From contig JAIPBB010000033.1 in the NCBI GenBank assembly GCA_021739805.1, forward strand, positions 1-22,773: 22,773 nt of DNA, read 5' to 3'. The position numbers and the translations under genes were made by a program. The stretch's first letter is position 1. The number at the start of each line of letters is the position of its first letter. Under the pieces are notes generated by a model, which saw only the letters and a list, made by a program, of their open reading frames with translations, was not told the DNA's origin and did not search any database. This stretch comes from Saprospiraceae bacterium. Lineage in GTDB: Bacteria > Bacteroidota > Bacteroidia > Bacteroidales > JAIPBB01. Below, piece by piece: positions 1 through 6,221 of the stretch.

Positions 1-380
1 AATAAAAGCTGGAAATGGATAAGGCGAAAATACTTCTAAAATATAAAACAAAGAAGTATATTCTCAACAATATGTAAGGATAGTAAAGGGAATAAGAGAG
101 TGATCTCCCTGGTAATGGCTGCCGAAACTCCAATAGTGCGGCACATTAAGATAAGAGGAGACGCTAACCCTTATGATAATAGTTACTCGGAATATTTTCG
201 CAAACGAACAATAATGCTTAATTTAAATCGTTGTAATAGTTTCTAATAAACTAATTTGATACATAATTGCCGGGTCTACCTATACGGATAGGCTCTTAAA
301 GGGCTTGAGCTGTGTGAAGGGAAACTTTCATGCACAGTTCTTAGGGGGCTTGGAGATGGCGACATCTCCCGGCTACCCGG
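1..380 (+). ncRNA. 3' portion of a group II intron (domains V and VI)
   Basis: The catalytic domain V is recognisable at 307-340: it opens with GAGC, closes with GTTC, and forms a 34-nt hairpin with a GAAA-type tip. Domain VI follows at 341-378, with a GGAGATG/CATCTCC stem closed by a GCGA tetraloop, outer GGG/CCC pairing and a candidate branch-point A in GGCTACCC. A 34-nt domain V is usual for bacterial group II introns, including class C. The intron runs in the + direction and its 5' part lies outside the window. The first 39 bases could encode the last residues of a maturase (NKSWKWIRRKYF then stop), but this is too short to trust. Bases 40-306 hold no gene and I cannot assign them to a domain. 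The exact 3' splice junction is uncertain by a few bases around 378-381. Confidence 0.75.
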
Positions 381-389
381 TATACGTTT
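381..389 (+). other. Remnant of attC R' core at the left end of cassette 1
   Basis: TATACGTTT directly follows the intron. It is the exact reverse complement of AAACGTATA at 2532-2540, which is the R'' core at the far end of the same cassette. The intact core would read GTTATACGTTT, so the group II intron interrupts the attC site of the preceding cassette within its R' box. Confidence 0.65.
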
Positions 390-405
390 TTAATTGGAGG
401 AAAAA

Positions 406-2529
406 ATGAAAAAGTCAATTGCATATTTTTTCTCGTTTTTCCTGTTTCTTTTTTACAACAGCGTTTACCCACAAAGCTTTTGGGAACAGACTAATGGGCC
501 TTATGGAGGACATGTTCTTTCATTGGCCATTAATTCCAGCGGGCATATATTTGCAGGTACAGATGGTTATGGTGTTTTTCGTTCCTCGGATAATGGAGAA
601 AACTGGACTCGAAAAAATAATGGTTTAACTGAAACCAGAATTTTATCATTGGCCATCAATTCCAGCGGGCATATATTTGCAGGTACAAATGGTTATGGGG
701 TTTTTCGTTCCACGGATAATGGAGAAAACTGGACTCAACTAAACTTAGATACAAATTATGTTTACTCTTTAGCAATAAATTCAAGCGGGCATATATTTGC
801 AGGAACAAATGTTCATTTTGGTAGTGTTTTTCGTTCCACAGATAATGGAGAAAATTGGACTCAACTAGATTTAGCTGCATTTGATGTTTACGCATTAGCC
901 ATAAATTCAAGTGATCACATATTTGCAGCACTTTATGGATTCGGTGTTTACCGTTCCACAGATAATGGAGAAAACTGGGATAAAATACAACCCAGTCTGC
1001 CCGGTTATAATCGCTCTTTAGTGATCAATTCGACCGGATTCATATTTTTGGGGAGTGATGATTCTGGTATTTATCGCTCAACAAATAATGGTAACAGTTG
1101 GGTAGAAATTAACAATGGTTTGACTAGTCATTATATTAAGACTTTAGCAATCAGTACAAACGGGTATATTTATGCTGGAACAGCACATGGTGTTTTTCGT
1201 TCTACAGATAATGGAGAAAACTGGGTTCAAGTAAATAATGGTTTAACTTCTGGTTATGTTCCATCTTTAGCAATAAATTCAAGTGGGAATATATTTGCTG
1301 GGACCGTTAGTTATGGAGTTTTTGCTTCAACAGATAATGGAGAAAATTGGACTCAAATAAATAATGGTTTAAATGCTACCGGTATTTCCTCATTAGCTAT
1401 CAATTCAAGCGGTCATATTTTTGCTGGAACTACTGTCGGTGTTTATCGCTCCTCAGATAATGGAGAATATTGGTACCGAATAGATAATGGTTTAGTATCA
1501 AATTCTGGTTTTGTTTATAAAATTCTCTCTTTAGTCATCAATTCAAGTGGACATATTTTTGCAGCGACATATAGTAATGGTGTTTTTCGTTCAACAGATA
1601 ATGGAGAAAGCTGGACTCATCTAATTTTACCTTTTTATTCTCCTAATAGTAGTGCCTCATTAGCCATCAATTCAAGTGACCACATATTTGCGGCACGTTA
1701 CGCATTTCGCATTTACCGTTCAACAGATAATGGAGAAAACTGGACTCAACTTAGTTTACCAACTTTTCGTATTTTCACATTAAGTATTAATTCAAACGGG
1801 CATGTATTTGCAGGTACAGATGGGTATGGTGTTTTTCGTTCAACAGATAATGGAGAAAACTGGTCTCAAATCAATGATGGTTTAACTGCAACCAGAATTT
1901 TATCTTTAGCCATCAATTCAAGCGGGCATATATTTGCAGGTACCGATGGTTATGGCGTTTTTTGTTCCAGGGACAATGGAGAAAATTGGTCTCAAATCAA
2001 TAATGGTTTAACAACTAATAGTATTTTATCTTTAGCCATCAATTCAAGCGGCCATATATTTGCAGGTACCGATGGTTATGGTGTTTTTCGTTCCACTGAT
2101 AATGGAGAAAACTGGACTCAAATGAACAGTGGTTTAATCAGTTATTATGTTAATAACTTATCAATTAATTCAAACGGATACATATTTGCAGGTACGTGGG
2201 ATAGTAGAATTTTCAGAAGCATAAACTCTACGGTCTCAGTCGAAGATAAAGAGAACATTATTCCTTCAGAATTTTCATTAAAACAAAACTACCCTAATCC
2301 GTTTAATCCTTCTACAACTATTTCATACTCAATTCCTAGCCCGCACTTTGTAACAATGAAAATTTATGATATGCTTGGGGAAGAAATAACAACATTAGTT
2401 TATGAAGAAAAGCCAGTTGGAAATTATGAGATTGAGTTAGATGGAAGGTATCTTTCAAGTGGAATTTACTTTTATAGGATGCAAGCTGGAAGTTTTTCTG
2501 ATACGAAGAAATTCATTTTGCTAAAATAG
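406..2529 (+). CDS. T9SS-exported Asp-box beta-propeller protein
   Basis: A 707-residue secreted protein. The ATG at 406 is chosen over an in-frame TTG at 394 because GGAGG at 396-400 is correctly spaced from it and the product then starts with a clean signal peptide (residues 1 to about 23, ending VYPQ). Residues about 30-605 hold 14 repeats, each pairing a strand motif SLAINSSGHIFAGT with an Asp-box RSTDNGENW, the blade turn of sialidase/BNR and photosystem-stability-factor-like propellers. No sialidase catalytic residues are recognisable, so a binding or surface role is more likely than an enzymatic one. Residues about 611-707 are a type IX secretion sorting domain with NYPNPFNPSTTI and a GIYFYRM strand, ending KKFILLK. 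The repeats are very similar at DNA level, which points to recent tandem expansion. It is the only gene of cassette 1. Confidence 0.85.
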   Translation: MKKSIAYFFSFFLFLFYNSVYPQSFWEQTNGPYGGHVLSLAINSSGHIFAGTDGYGVFRSSDNGENWTRKNNGLTETRILSLAINSSGHIFAGTNGYGVFRSTDNGENWTQLNLDTNYVYSLAINSSGHIFAGTNVHFGSVFRSTDNGENWTQLDLAAFDVYALAINSSDHIFAALYGFGVYRSTDNGENWDKIQPSLPGYNRSLVINSTGFIFLGSDDSGIYRSTNNGNSWVEINNGLTSHYIKTLAISTNGYIYAGTAHGVFRSTDNGENWVQVNNGLTSGYVPSLAINSSGNIFAGTVSYGVFASTDNGENWTQINNGLNATGISSLAINSSGHIFAGTTVGVYRSSDNGEYWYRIDNGLVSNSGFVYKILSLVINSSGHIFAATYSNGVFRSTDNGESWTHLILPFYSPNSSASLAINSSDHIFAARYAFRIYRSTDNGENWTQLSLPTFRIFTLSINSNGHVFAGTDGYGVFRSTDNGENWSQINDGLTATRILSLAINSSGHIFAGTDGYGVFCSRDNGENWSQINNGLTTNSILSLAINSSGHIFAGTDGYGVFRSTDNGENWTQMNSGLISYYVNNLSINSNGYIFAGTWDSRIFRSINSTVSVEDKENIIPSEFSLKQNYPNPFNPSTTISYSIPSPHFVTMKIYDMLGEEITTLVYEEKPVGNYEIELDGRYLSSGIYFYRMQAGSFSDTKKFILLK

Positions 2530-2535
2530 GGAAAC

Positions 2536-2724
2536 GTATAACCAGCTTTTCCACCCGACCGCGTTTTCATTGCGGCATTGTTCAATTTATCGGGTTGGGT
2601 AATAAATGTAAGCATTGCTTGTAACATTGTTCTATTAAATAAATTTGTTAAAAAATATTGGCTGTAGCTTTTTAATTCATCATTGCTATAATGGGCGGAC
2701 GGGTGAAAAGCCACACCGTTATAC
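2536..2724 (+). other. attC site 1
   Basis: The best-preserved site in the array. R'' is GTATAAC at 2536-2542 and R' is GTTATAC at 2718-2724, an exact inverted pair. Inside lies L'' (GCTTTTCCACCCGACCGC, 2545-2562) against L' (GCGGACGGGTGAAAAGC, 2695-2711). The arms pair except for one extra C in L'' and one mismatch, which is the extrahelical-base layout of integron attC sites. The unpaired spacers are CA on one side and CACACC on the other. The roughly 130-bp centre has no gene. Confidence 0.85.
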
Positions 2725-2761
2725 CGCAGAAAAAATAACAAAAAGAATTATTATTGAACTC

Positions 2762-2790
2762 TTGACATCCATCTCATAATGAGATATATT
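2762..2790 (+). promoter_or_regulatory. Promoter and operator of HigBA cassette
   Basis: TTGACA (2762-2767) and TATATT (2785-2790) are separated by exactly 17 bp. A perfect palindrome, ATCTCAT-A-ATGAGAT (2771-2785), fills the spacer and touches the -10 box, where a bound HigA repressor would block polymerase. The toxin ATG at 2796 is only 5 bp past the -10 box, so the transcript is predicted to start at or next to the start codon. Confidence 0.75.
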
Positions 2791-2795
2791 TATCT

Positions 2796-3083
2796 ATGCA
2801 TATTATTACTCGAAAAAGATTACTGGAGTTCAGTAAAAAACATCCAGATTCTACTGAATCATTAGATAGATGGTATCGCATAGTAAAACAAAGTAACTAT
2901 AAATCATTTGCTGAGTTAAGGAAAACTTTTCACAAAGCTGATCAAGTTGGAAAATTTACTGTATTTGATATTGGAGGTAATAAATATCGATTAATTGCAT
3001 ACATAGTTTATTCAGCGAAACGAATTTATATTCGTCATATTTTAACACATCCGGAATATGATAAAGGAAAATGGAAGGAATAA
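2796..3083 (+). CDS. higB: HigB-type toxin (mRNA interferase) of a type II TA pair
   Basis: A 95-residue protein that matches the HigB_toxin family along its length: an N-terminal MHIITRKRLLEF, a central WYRIVKQ and ELRKTF, then FDIGGNKYRLIAYIVYSAKRIYIRHILTHPEYDKG near the C-terminus. Family members have a RelE-like fold and cut mRNA on the ribosome. The toxin gene precedes the antitoxin, as is usual for hig operons. The start codon sits almost on the predicted transcription start and has no Shine-Dalgarno sequence, so translation is probably leaderless. The gene belongs to cassette 2, where it may stabilise the array against loss. Confidence 0.88.
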   Translation: MHIITRKRLLEFSKKHPDSTESLDRWYRIVKQSNYKSFAELRKTFHKADQVGKFTVFDIGGNKYRLIAYIVYSAKRIYIRHILTHPEYDKGKWKE

Positions 3084-3085
3084 AA

Positions 3086-3505
3086 ATGATAAAAGAAAAA
3101 AATGAAATAAAAAGAGCTGTAAAAGTATGGCCGACAGTATCAAAAGTTGTTTCGACAATTCATACAGAAAGACAATATAATCGAGCAGTAAAAATGCTTG
3201 ATCAATTGATAGATGAAGTTAATGAGAAAAGTGATCCGGTTAAGGAATCATTAATTGATACACTTGGTACATTAATTAAAGATTACGAAGATAGAAATAT
3301 TGAAGAACCGAAAGGCGATCCAATTGGTGTATTAAAATATTTACTAGAAGAACACGGATTGACACAAAATGATTTGAAGGAGATTGGTAGTCAAGGTGTA
3401 GTCTCGGAAATATTAAACAAAAAAAGACAACTTAATTTAAGACAAGTTACTGCGTTGAGTAAAAGATTTTTAGTCTCTCCATCAGTTTTCATTGAAAGTG
3501 TATAA
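3086..3505 (+). CDS. higA: HigA-type antitoxin with C-terminal HTH
   Basis: A 139-residue antitoxin. An in-frame ATG at 3071 overlaps the toxin, but the ATG at 3086 lies 2 bp after the toxin stop and has GGAAGGAA (3073-3080) at a good distance, so it is preferred. The N-terminal half is helical and probably contacts the toxin. Residues about 80-139 form a helix-turn-helix domain (VLKYLLEEHGLTQNDLKEIG, then VVSEILNKKRQLNLRQVTALSKRF). The family neutralises HigB and represses its own promoter; the palindrome at 2771-2785 is the likely operator. Translation is probably coupled to that of the toxin. Confidence 0.86.
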   Translation: MIKEKNEIKRAVKVWPTVSKVVSTIHTERQYNRAVKMLDQLIDEVNEKSDPVKESLIDTLGTLIKDYEDRNIEEPKGDPIGVLKYLLEEHGLTQNDLKEIGSQGVVSEILNKKRQLNLRQVTALSKRFLVSPSVFIESV

Positions 3506-3529
3506 GCTTGTAAAAAGTCAGCGGTATAA

Positions 3530-3660
3530 CAAGCGCATGCCAATGACCACTTCGGGAAAAGGCTGAATTTGGGTTAAAAAGGAGATCCCTAAAATTTGAA
3601 AGAATTGAATAACATAGCCGTGGTCATTTTCTTTTTGAATAAAGACAAGGTCTTTATGGG
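3530..3660 (+). repeat. Type A attC module, copy 1
   Basis: First of three related copies (others at 9048 and 11703). Shared text includes CCAATGACCAC, GGCTGAATTTGGGTTAAAAA, CTAAAATTTGAA and GGTCATTTTCTTTTTGAAT. ATGACCAC and GTGGTCAT form an 8-bp inverted repeat within it, and the other copies keep this pairing with G-T changes. That points to a conserved folded structure rather than a coding sequence. Confidence 0.7.
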
Positions 3661-3670
3661 GCACTCAACC

Positions 3671-3712
3671 CGACCGCCCTCCTTCGTTCTAAGAAACGAA
3701 CTACGGCGGACA
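3671..3712. repeat. GC-rich palindromic module, copy 1
   Basis: Strong imperfect hairpin: CCGCCCTCCTTCGTT opposite AACGAACTACGGCGG. A near copy lies at 5958-5994 in attC 4, where flanking text (TTCATTCTG followed by GTGGG) is also shared. It is a small dispersed palindrome inside attC sites. Confidence 0.65.
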
Positions 3713-3967
3713 TGCTTCATTCTGTGTGGGGTTTGAAAATTGTAATTGGGTTAATCGTTCTAACAAATTTTGTAGTGCAAAGTTATCGTTCTAAATAAAA
3801 TTGTAGCAAAAAATACTTGTGGAAAATTTAAGCATTTTTTGCTTTTAATCGTTCGGGTTGTCGTTCTACTCGTCATTGTTGCTATGGGTCGTCAGACTTC
3901 GCCGAACTCTGGCGAGCGGCGGGTTATGCGAAACGCCGGTATGTTTCAAAAATTAGTTGGAGTATTA

Positions 3968-4978
3968 ATGAAACAAATTCTTTCTGTTACTATACTATTA
4001 TTTCTTGTTAGTTGCGGTATTTCCAGTCGGTTATATAAACCACAAAAAATTAAAGTTGATGGCGACTATATCCATTACCAAACAAAGATTACTTTTCCAG
4101 TAAAAATTAATAACTTTATACGAAAAGAAATTACTTCTTTTGATGTGAATGCTGAAAATGTTGGAGTAACATACGATTTAGATGATAAGAATACTTTTAG
4201 TGAATTCACTATTTACATTTATCCTGCTGGAGCTGCAACTGAATCAAGAATAACTCAACAATATTTTACTTCTTTACAATCAATTGCTAATGTAGCAAAT
4301 AAGGAGATTGATGCAACTCAAGAAATTCTTCCTTACCAAAAAGATAATTATAAAGTTAATGGATTATTCGCAAAAATTAATGATGAAAAAATAAAAACAT
4401 CATTAACTTTATTTGAATGTGGCAAATGGTTCTTAAAGTATAGAATAACTACTAATTCAAGTGATGAAAACTATTTAGATAGTTTAAGAAATAGATTATT
4501 AGTGAGTTATTGTCCAATAGATATTGTAAAAAAATTCCCTGTAAATACCGGTACAAATATTTACTTAGCGCCAGCAGCCAAGCAAGATACTTTGTTTCTT
4601 GCCTGCATTATTGGTAATGCATTGGGCAGAAACAAATGGATTTATGAGAATGTAGATTCGTTAGAGAGATGTTCTGGCTTTCCAAATTTTTACTTGGAGT
4701 CACACTCTCTTCCTATGAAAGAAATGATTGACTGGTATGAAGAAAACAAAATAAAATATCCCAAGGAATTGTGGAATCATAAATACATTTTGTCCATCAA
4801 GAAAATTATTGAAAATAATTTTTTGAATGAATTCTTAATGGATGAGTACTCAATGCTATTAATCGCTCCTGATAATATTGAGTTTCGATTTGAAGAATAT
4901 TATAAATGGAAGAAAAAGAATTTACCAGATTTCAATTTAAAGGCAAAGTATTTTGTGCTTGAGCAGACTGAAACCTAA
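3968..4978 (+). CDS. Predicted lipoprotein, unknown function
   Basis: A 336-residue protein. The ATG at 3968 is chosen because GGAG at 3959-3962 precedes it by 5 bp and it begins a classical lipoprotein signal (hydrophobic residues 4-14, lipobox LVSC with Cys16). The open frame extends 43 codons further upstream, but that part lies within attC 2. After the signal the protein is soluble, mixed alpha/beta in character and without a family I recognise; lysine and asparagine are frequent. The stop codon TAA is part of the R'' core ACCTAAC, so the gene fills its cassette to the end. It is probably anchored to a membrane in the periplasm or at the cell surface. Confidence 0.7.
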   Translation: MKQILSVTILLFLVSCGISSRLYKPQKIKVDGDYIHYQTKITFPVKINNFIRKEITSFDVNAENVGVTYDLDDKNTFSEFTIYIYPAGAATESRITQQYFTSLQSIANVANKEIDATQEILPYQKDNYKVNGLFAKINDEKIKTSLTLFECGKWFLKYRITTNSSDENYLDSLRNRLLVSYCPIDIVKKFPVNTGTNIYLAPAAKQDTLFLACIIGNALGRNKWIYENVDSLERCSGFPNFYLESHSLPMKEMIDWYEENKIKYPKELWNHKYILSIKKIIENNFLNEFLMDEYSMLLIAPDNIEFRFEEYYKWKKKNLPDFNLKAKYFVLEQTET

Positions 4979-4987
4979 CGTACTAAA

Positions 4988-5019
4988 GGATTAAAACGAA
5001 GTATACCGAGTTTTAATCC
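4988..5019 (+). terminator. Stem-loop after the lipoprotein gene
   Basis: A perfect 10-bp inverted repeat (GGATTAAAAC at 4988-4997, GTTTTAATCC at 5010-5019) with a 12-nt loop, 9 bp after the stop codon. No uridine tract follows, so it may be a transcript-stabilising or attC-related hairpin rather than a true terminator. Confidence 0.4.
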
Positions 5020-5209
5020 AGTGTTGAACTAATCCGCAAAGCGACTTAGGGCACGATTTGGAATTTGGAAATTCTCCACCACATTTAGAACAAAAGAAAT
5101 TTTTAGCTTTCTTTGTGCCGGGTTTATCAAAAGTATCAGATAATTGGGAACCTAATAAATTTCTAGCTTCCTCAAGTAAGTCTTTATTCTGGGCGGCGCC
5201 TGCCTGCCC
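4991..5209 (-). pseudogene. Minus-strand remnant of a zinc-ribbon protein within attC 3
   Basis: Reading leftwards from about 5191, one frame encodes NKDLLEEARNLLGSQLSDTF, then KNFF and a cysteine cluster C-SK-C-GGEFPNSKS-C-PKSL-C-G, before a stop at 4991-4993. The CxxC...CPxxxC spacing resembles a C-terminal zinc ribbon with two extra residues in the second knuckle. There is no start codon; a stop lies at 5210-5212, next to a partial CCTGCCTGCC repeat. It is best read as a truncated fragment captured in the attC spacer. Chance is not excluded, though the cysteine pattern is unusual for non-coding DNA. Confidence 0.4.
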
Positions 5210-5258
5210 TTATAGACAACGCCGTTAGGGCACAAAAAAAAAACGAAACGAAAAGTTA

Positions 5259-5289
5259 TTTGATAATGTTAACAAATATGTTAACTTTG
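5259..5289 (+). promoter_or_regulatory. Bacteroidota-type promoter of the second TA cassette
   Basis: TTTG at 5259-5262, then 19 bp, then TAACTTTG at 5282-5289 fits the TTTG-N19-TAnnTTTG consensus of Bacteroidota. A direct repeat, ATGTTAAC (5267-5272 region and 5278-5285), overlaps the spacer and could bind the antitoxin. The toxin ATG at 5294 is 4 bp beyond the -7 box, so this message also looks leaderless. Confidence 0.65.
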
Positions 5290-5293
5290 AGAT

Positions 5294-5610
5294 ATGAAGG
5301 AAATCATATTTTACCGAGCCGTAAAGGAAAGTTCTCCAGTTGAAGAATTTTTAGAATCATTAACGGGAAACAAGCACAAAAAATTGCATGGACTTTAAGA
5401 GTTATAAGAGATTTAGATTTTGTACCTCAAGAATATTTTAAGAAATTAAAGCCAATACAAATTTGGGAAGTTCGAGTTCAAGTAGGCAATAATATCTTTA
5501 GAATCTTAGGATTTATTGATGGAAAAAACTTAATTGTATTAACAAATGGCTTTCAAAAGAAAACACAGAAAACTCCCAATAAAGAAATAGAACTAGCAGA
5601 AAAAAGATGA
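5294..5610 (+). pseudogene. Frameshifted RelE/HigB-like (Gp49 family) toxin
   Basis: The frame from ATG 5294 stops at 5396-5398 after 35 codons (MKEIIFYRAVKESSPVEEFL and so on). The rest of the protein is open one base back: QAQKIAWTLRVIRDL, then YFKKLKPIQIWEVRVQVG, FRILGFIDGKNLIVLTNGF and QKKTQKTPNKEIELAEKR, stopping at 5608-5610. Joined, they give about 105 residues, the usual length of phage Gp49-like HigB toxins, with the expected KKLK...WEVR...R.L...I.LTNGF...KTP pattern. The join lies at GGGAAAC (5365-5371). One lost G explains it. The heptamer is also in the right frame (G GGA AAC) for -1 ribosomal slippage, so expression by frameshifting is possible but unproven. Confidence 0.75.
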
Positions 5611-5634
5611 AGGATTATTTAAGGAGAAAAAGGA

Positions 5635-5910
5635 ATGGATGATTTAGAAAAATATATAAAAAAACGAAAAGCAAAGAGTACAGAATTTTCAAAAGATTTT
5701 GAAATTGGATATGAGAATTTCAAGATTGGTGTTGCATTACGTAAAGTTCGGGAAGATGCTGGAATAACCCAAGAAGAATTAGCTCGAAAGATGAAAACAA
5801 AAAAATCAGCAATTTCAAGAATAGAAAATCATTCTGAAGATATACGGATATCAACATTAAAGAATTATTTATCGGCATTAGGTAAAGAGTTACAGCTTTA
5901 CATAAGATGA
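5635..5910 (+). CDS. XRE-family antitoxin (HigA-like)
   Basis: A 91-residue protein with an N-terminal charged helix and a complete HTH_3 domain at residues about 32-88 ([20 protein letters not shown], then [27 protein letters not shown]). AAGGAG at 5621-5626 is a good ribosome site. It lies 24 bp after the toxin frame and is its expected partner: these proteins bind the Gp49-like toxin and repress the shared promoter. It appears intact although the toxin frame is broken, the direction of loss a cell can tolerate. Confidence 0.85.
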   Translation: MDDLEKYIKKRKAKSTEFSKDFEIGYENFKIGVALRKVREDAGITQEELARKMKTKKSAISRIENHSEDIRISTLKNYLSALGKELQLYIR

Positions 5911-5957
5911 TTAACTAATAAAAAGGTTGTGCCGCCCAAACAAGCCCATCAACCTGA

Positions 5958-5994
5958 CCGCCCTCCTTCGTTTTGTGAAACGAACTTCGGCGGG
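5958..5994. repeat. GC-rich palindromic module, copy 2
   Basis: CCGCCCTCCTTCGTT and AACGAACTTCGGCGG form a long hairpin. It is closely related to the copy at 3671-3712, and the flanks CAACC(C/T)GA and TTCATTCTG are shared as well. Confidence 0.65.
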
Positions 5995-6133
5995 TAAATT
6001 TCATTCTGCGTGGGTCGTTAGACTCTGTCGCAATCCCGACACAGGGTGCGTTCGACAGTCGAAAGACTTCGTCGAACTCTGACGAGAATCCGTCGCAATC
6101 TGACGATCGTGGTCTGACGACTGTCGAGCAGCA

Positions 6134-6153
6134 CCTGCCTGCCGGTAGGCAGG
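6134..6153. repeat. CCTGCC palindromic repeat
   Basis: CCTGCCTGCCGGTAGGCAGG, a near-perfect palindrome. Variants occur at 7211-7230, 9241-9260, 12094-12114 and 12184-12204, with a partial copy at 5199-5208. Three are in attC sites and two are inside the restriction-modification gene. Confidence 0.8.
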
Positions 6154-6221
6154 GCTTATGGGCAGCACCGTTATACACAATAAGCAATTAATATGAATAA
6201 ATAATTGAAGAGGTAAGAAAA

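Larger units (their letters stand above)
3524..3929 (+). other. attC site 2, unusually long (406 bp)
   Basis: R'' is GTATAAC at 3524-3530. The extended GCGGTATAAC (3521-3530) is the exact complement of the start of its cassette (2718-2727). R' is GTTATGC at 3923-3929. The interior is a mosaic: a type A repeat at 3530-3660, a GC-rich hairpin at 3671-3712, about 170 bp of AT-rich sequence in which I see nothing, and a CGCC/GGCG hairpin near 3900-3918. It may be two fused sites or a site with an empty cassette. An open frame from 3839 across this region is not considered coding. Confidence 0.6.
4973..5230 (+). other. attC site 3
   Basis: R'' is ACCTAAC at 4973-4979, a perfect RYYYAAC that overlaps the stop codon of the lipoprotein gene. 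R' is GTTAGGG at 5224-5230. The site is 258 bp, because a minus-strand gene remnant occupies about 4991-5209. Its own cassette starts GTTATGC, which does not match this R'' well, so cassette 3 may be a recombinant. Confidence 0.65.
5934..6176 (+). other. attC site 4
   Basis: R'' is GCCCAAAC (5934-5941) and R' is GTTATAC (6170-6176). Upstream TTGTGCC (5928-5934 region) complements GGCACAA at the start of this cassette (5228 onward), which supports the placement. AAGCCCAT (5942-5949) pairs with the region GGGCTTATGG (6153-6162). The interior contains the GC-rich palindrome copy 2, several tandem GTCGAACTCTGACGAG-like units (6001-6125) and a CCTGCC palindrome. No gene is present in these 240 bp. 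Confidence 0.6.

Noticed and set aside
1..39. C-terminus of the intron-encoded reverse transcriptase (NKSWKWIRRKYF)
   Set aside because: Only 12 residues, and the distance to domain V (268 nt) is long; not enough to call a gene.
656..931. Minus-strand open frame inside the propeller gene (and a + frame at 419-628)
   Set aside because: Shadow of the Asp-box repeats; no ribosome site, and the strong + strand gene explains the region.
406..2529. Sialidase for the Asp-box protein
   Set aside because: Asp-boxes are structural; no arginine triad, Tyr/Glu pair or FRIP motif is visible.
3839..3967. N-terminal extension of the lipoprotein gene by 43 codons
   Set aside because: Lies within attC 2; the lipoprotein signal and ribosome site both point to the ATG at 3968.
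5915..6187. 90-codon minus-strand frame across attC 4
   Set aside because: Made of palindromic repeats, which stay open on both strands; no ribosome site or domain.
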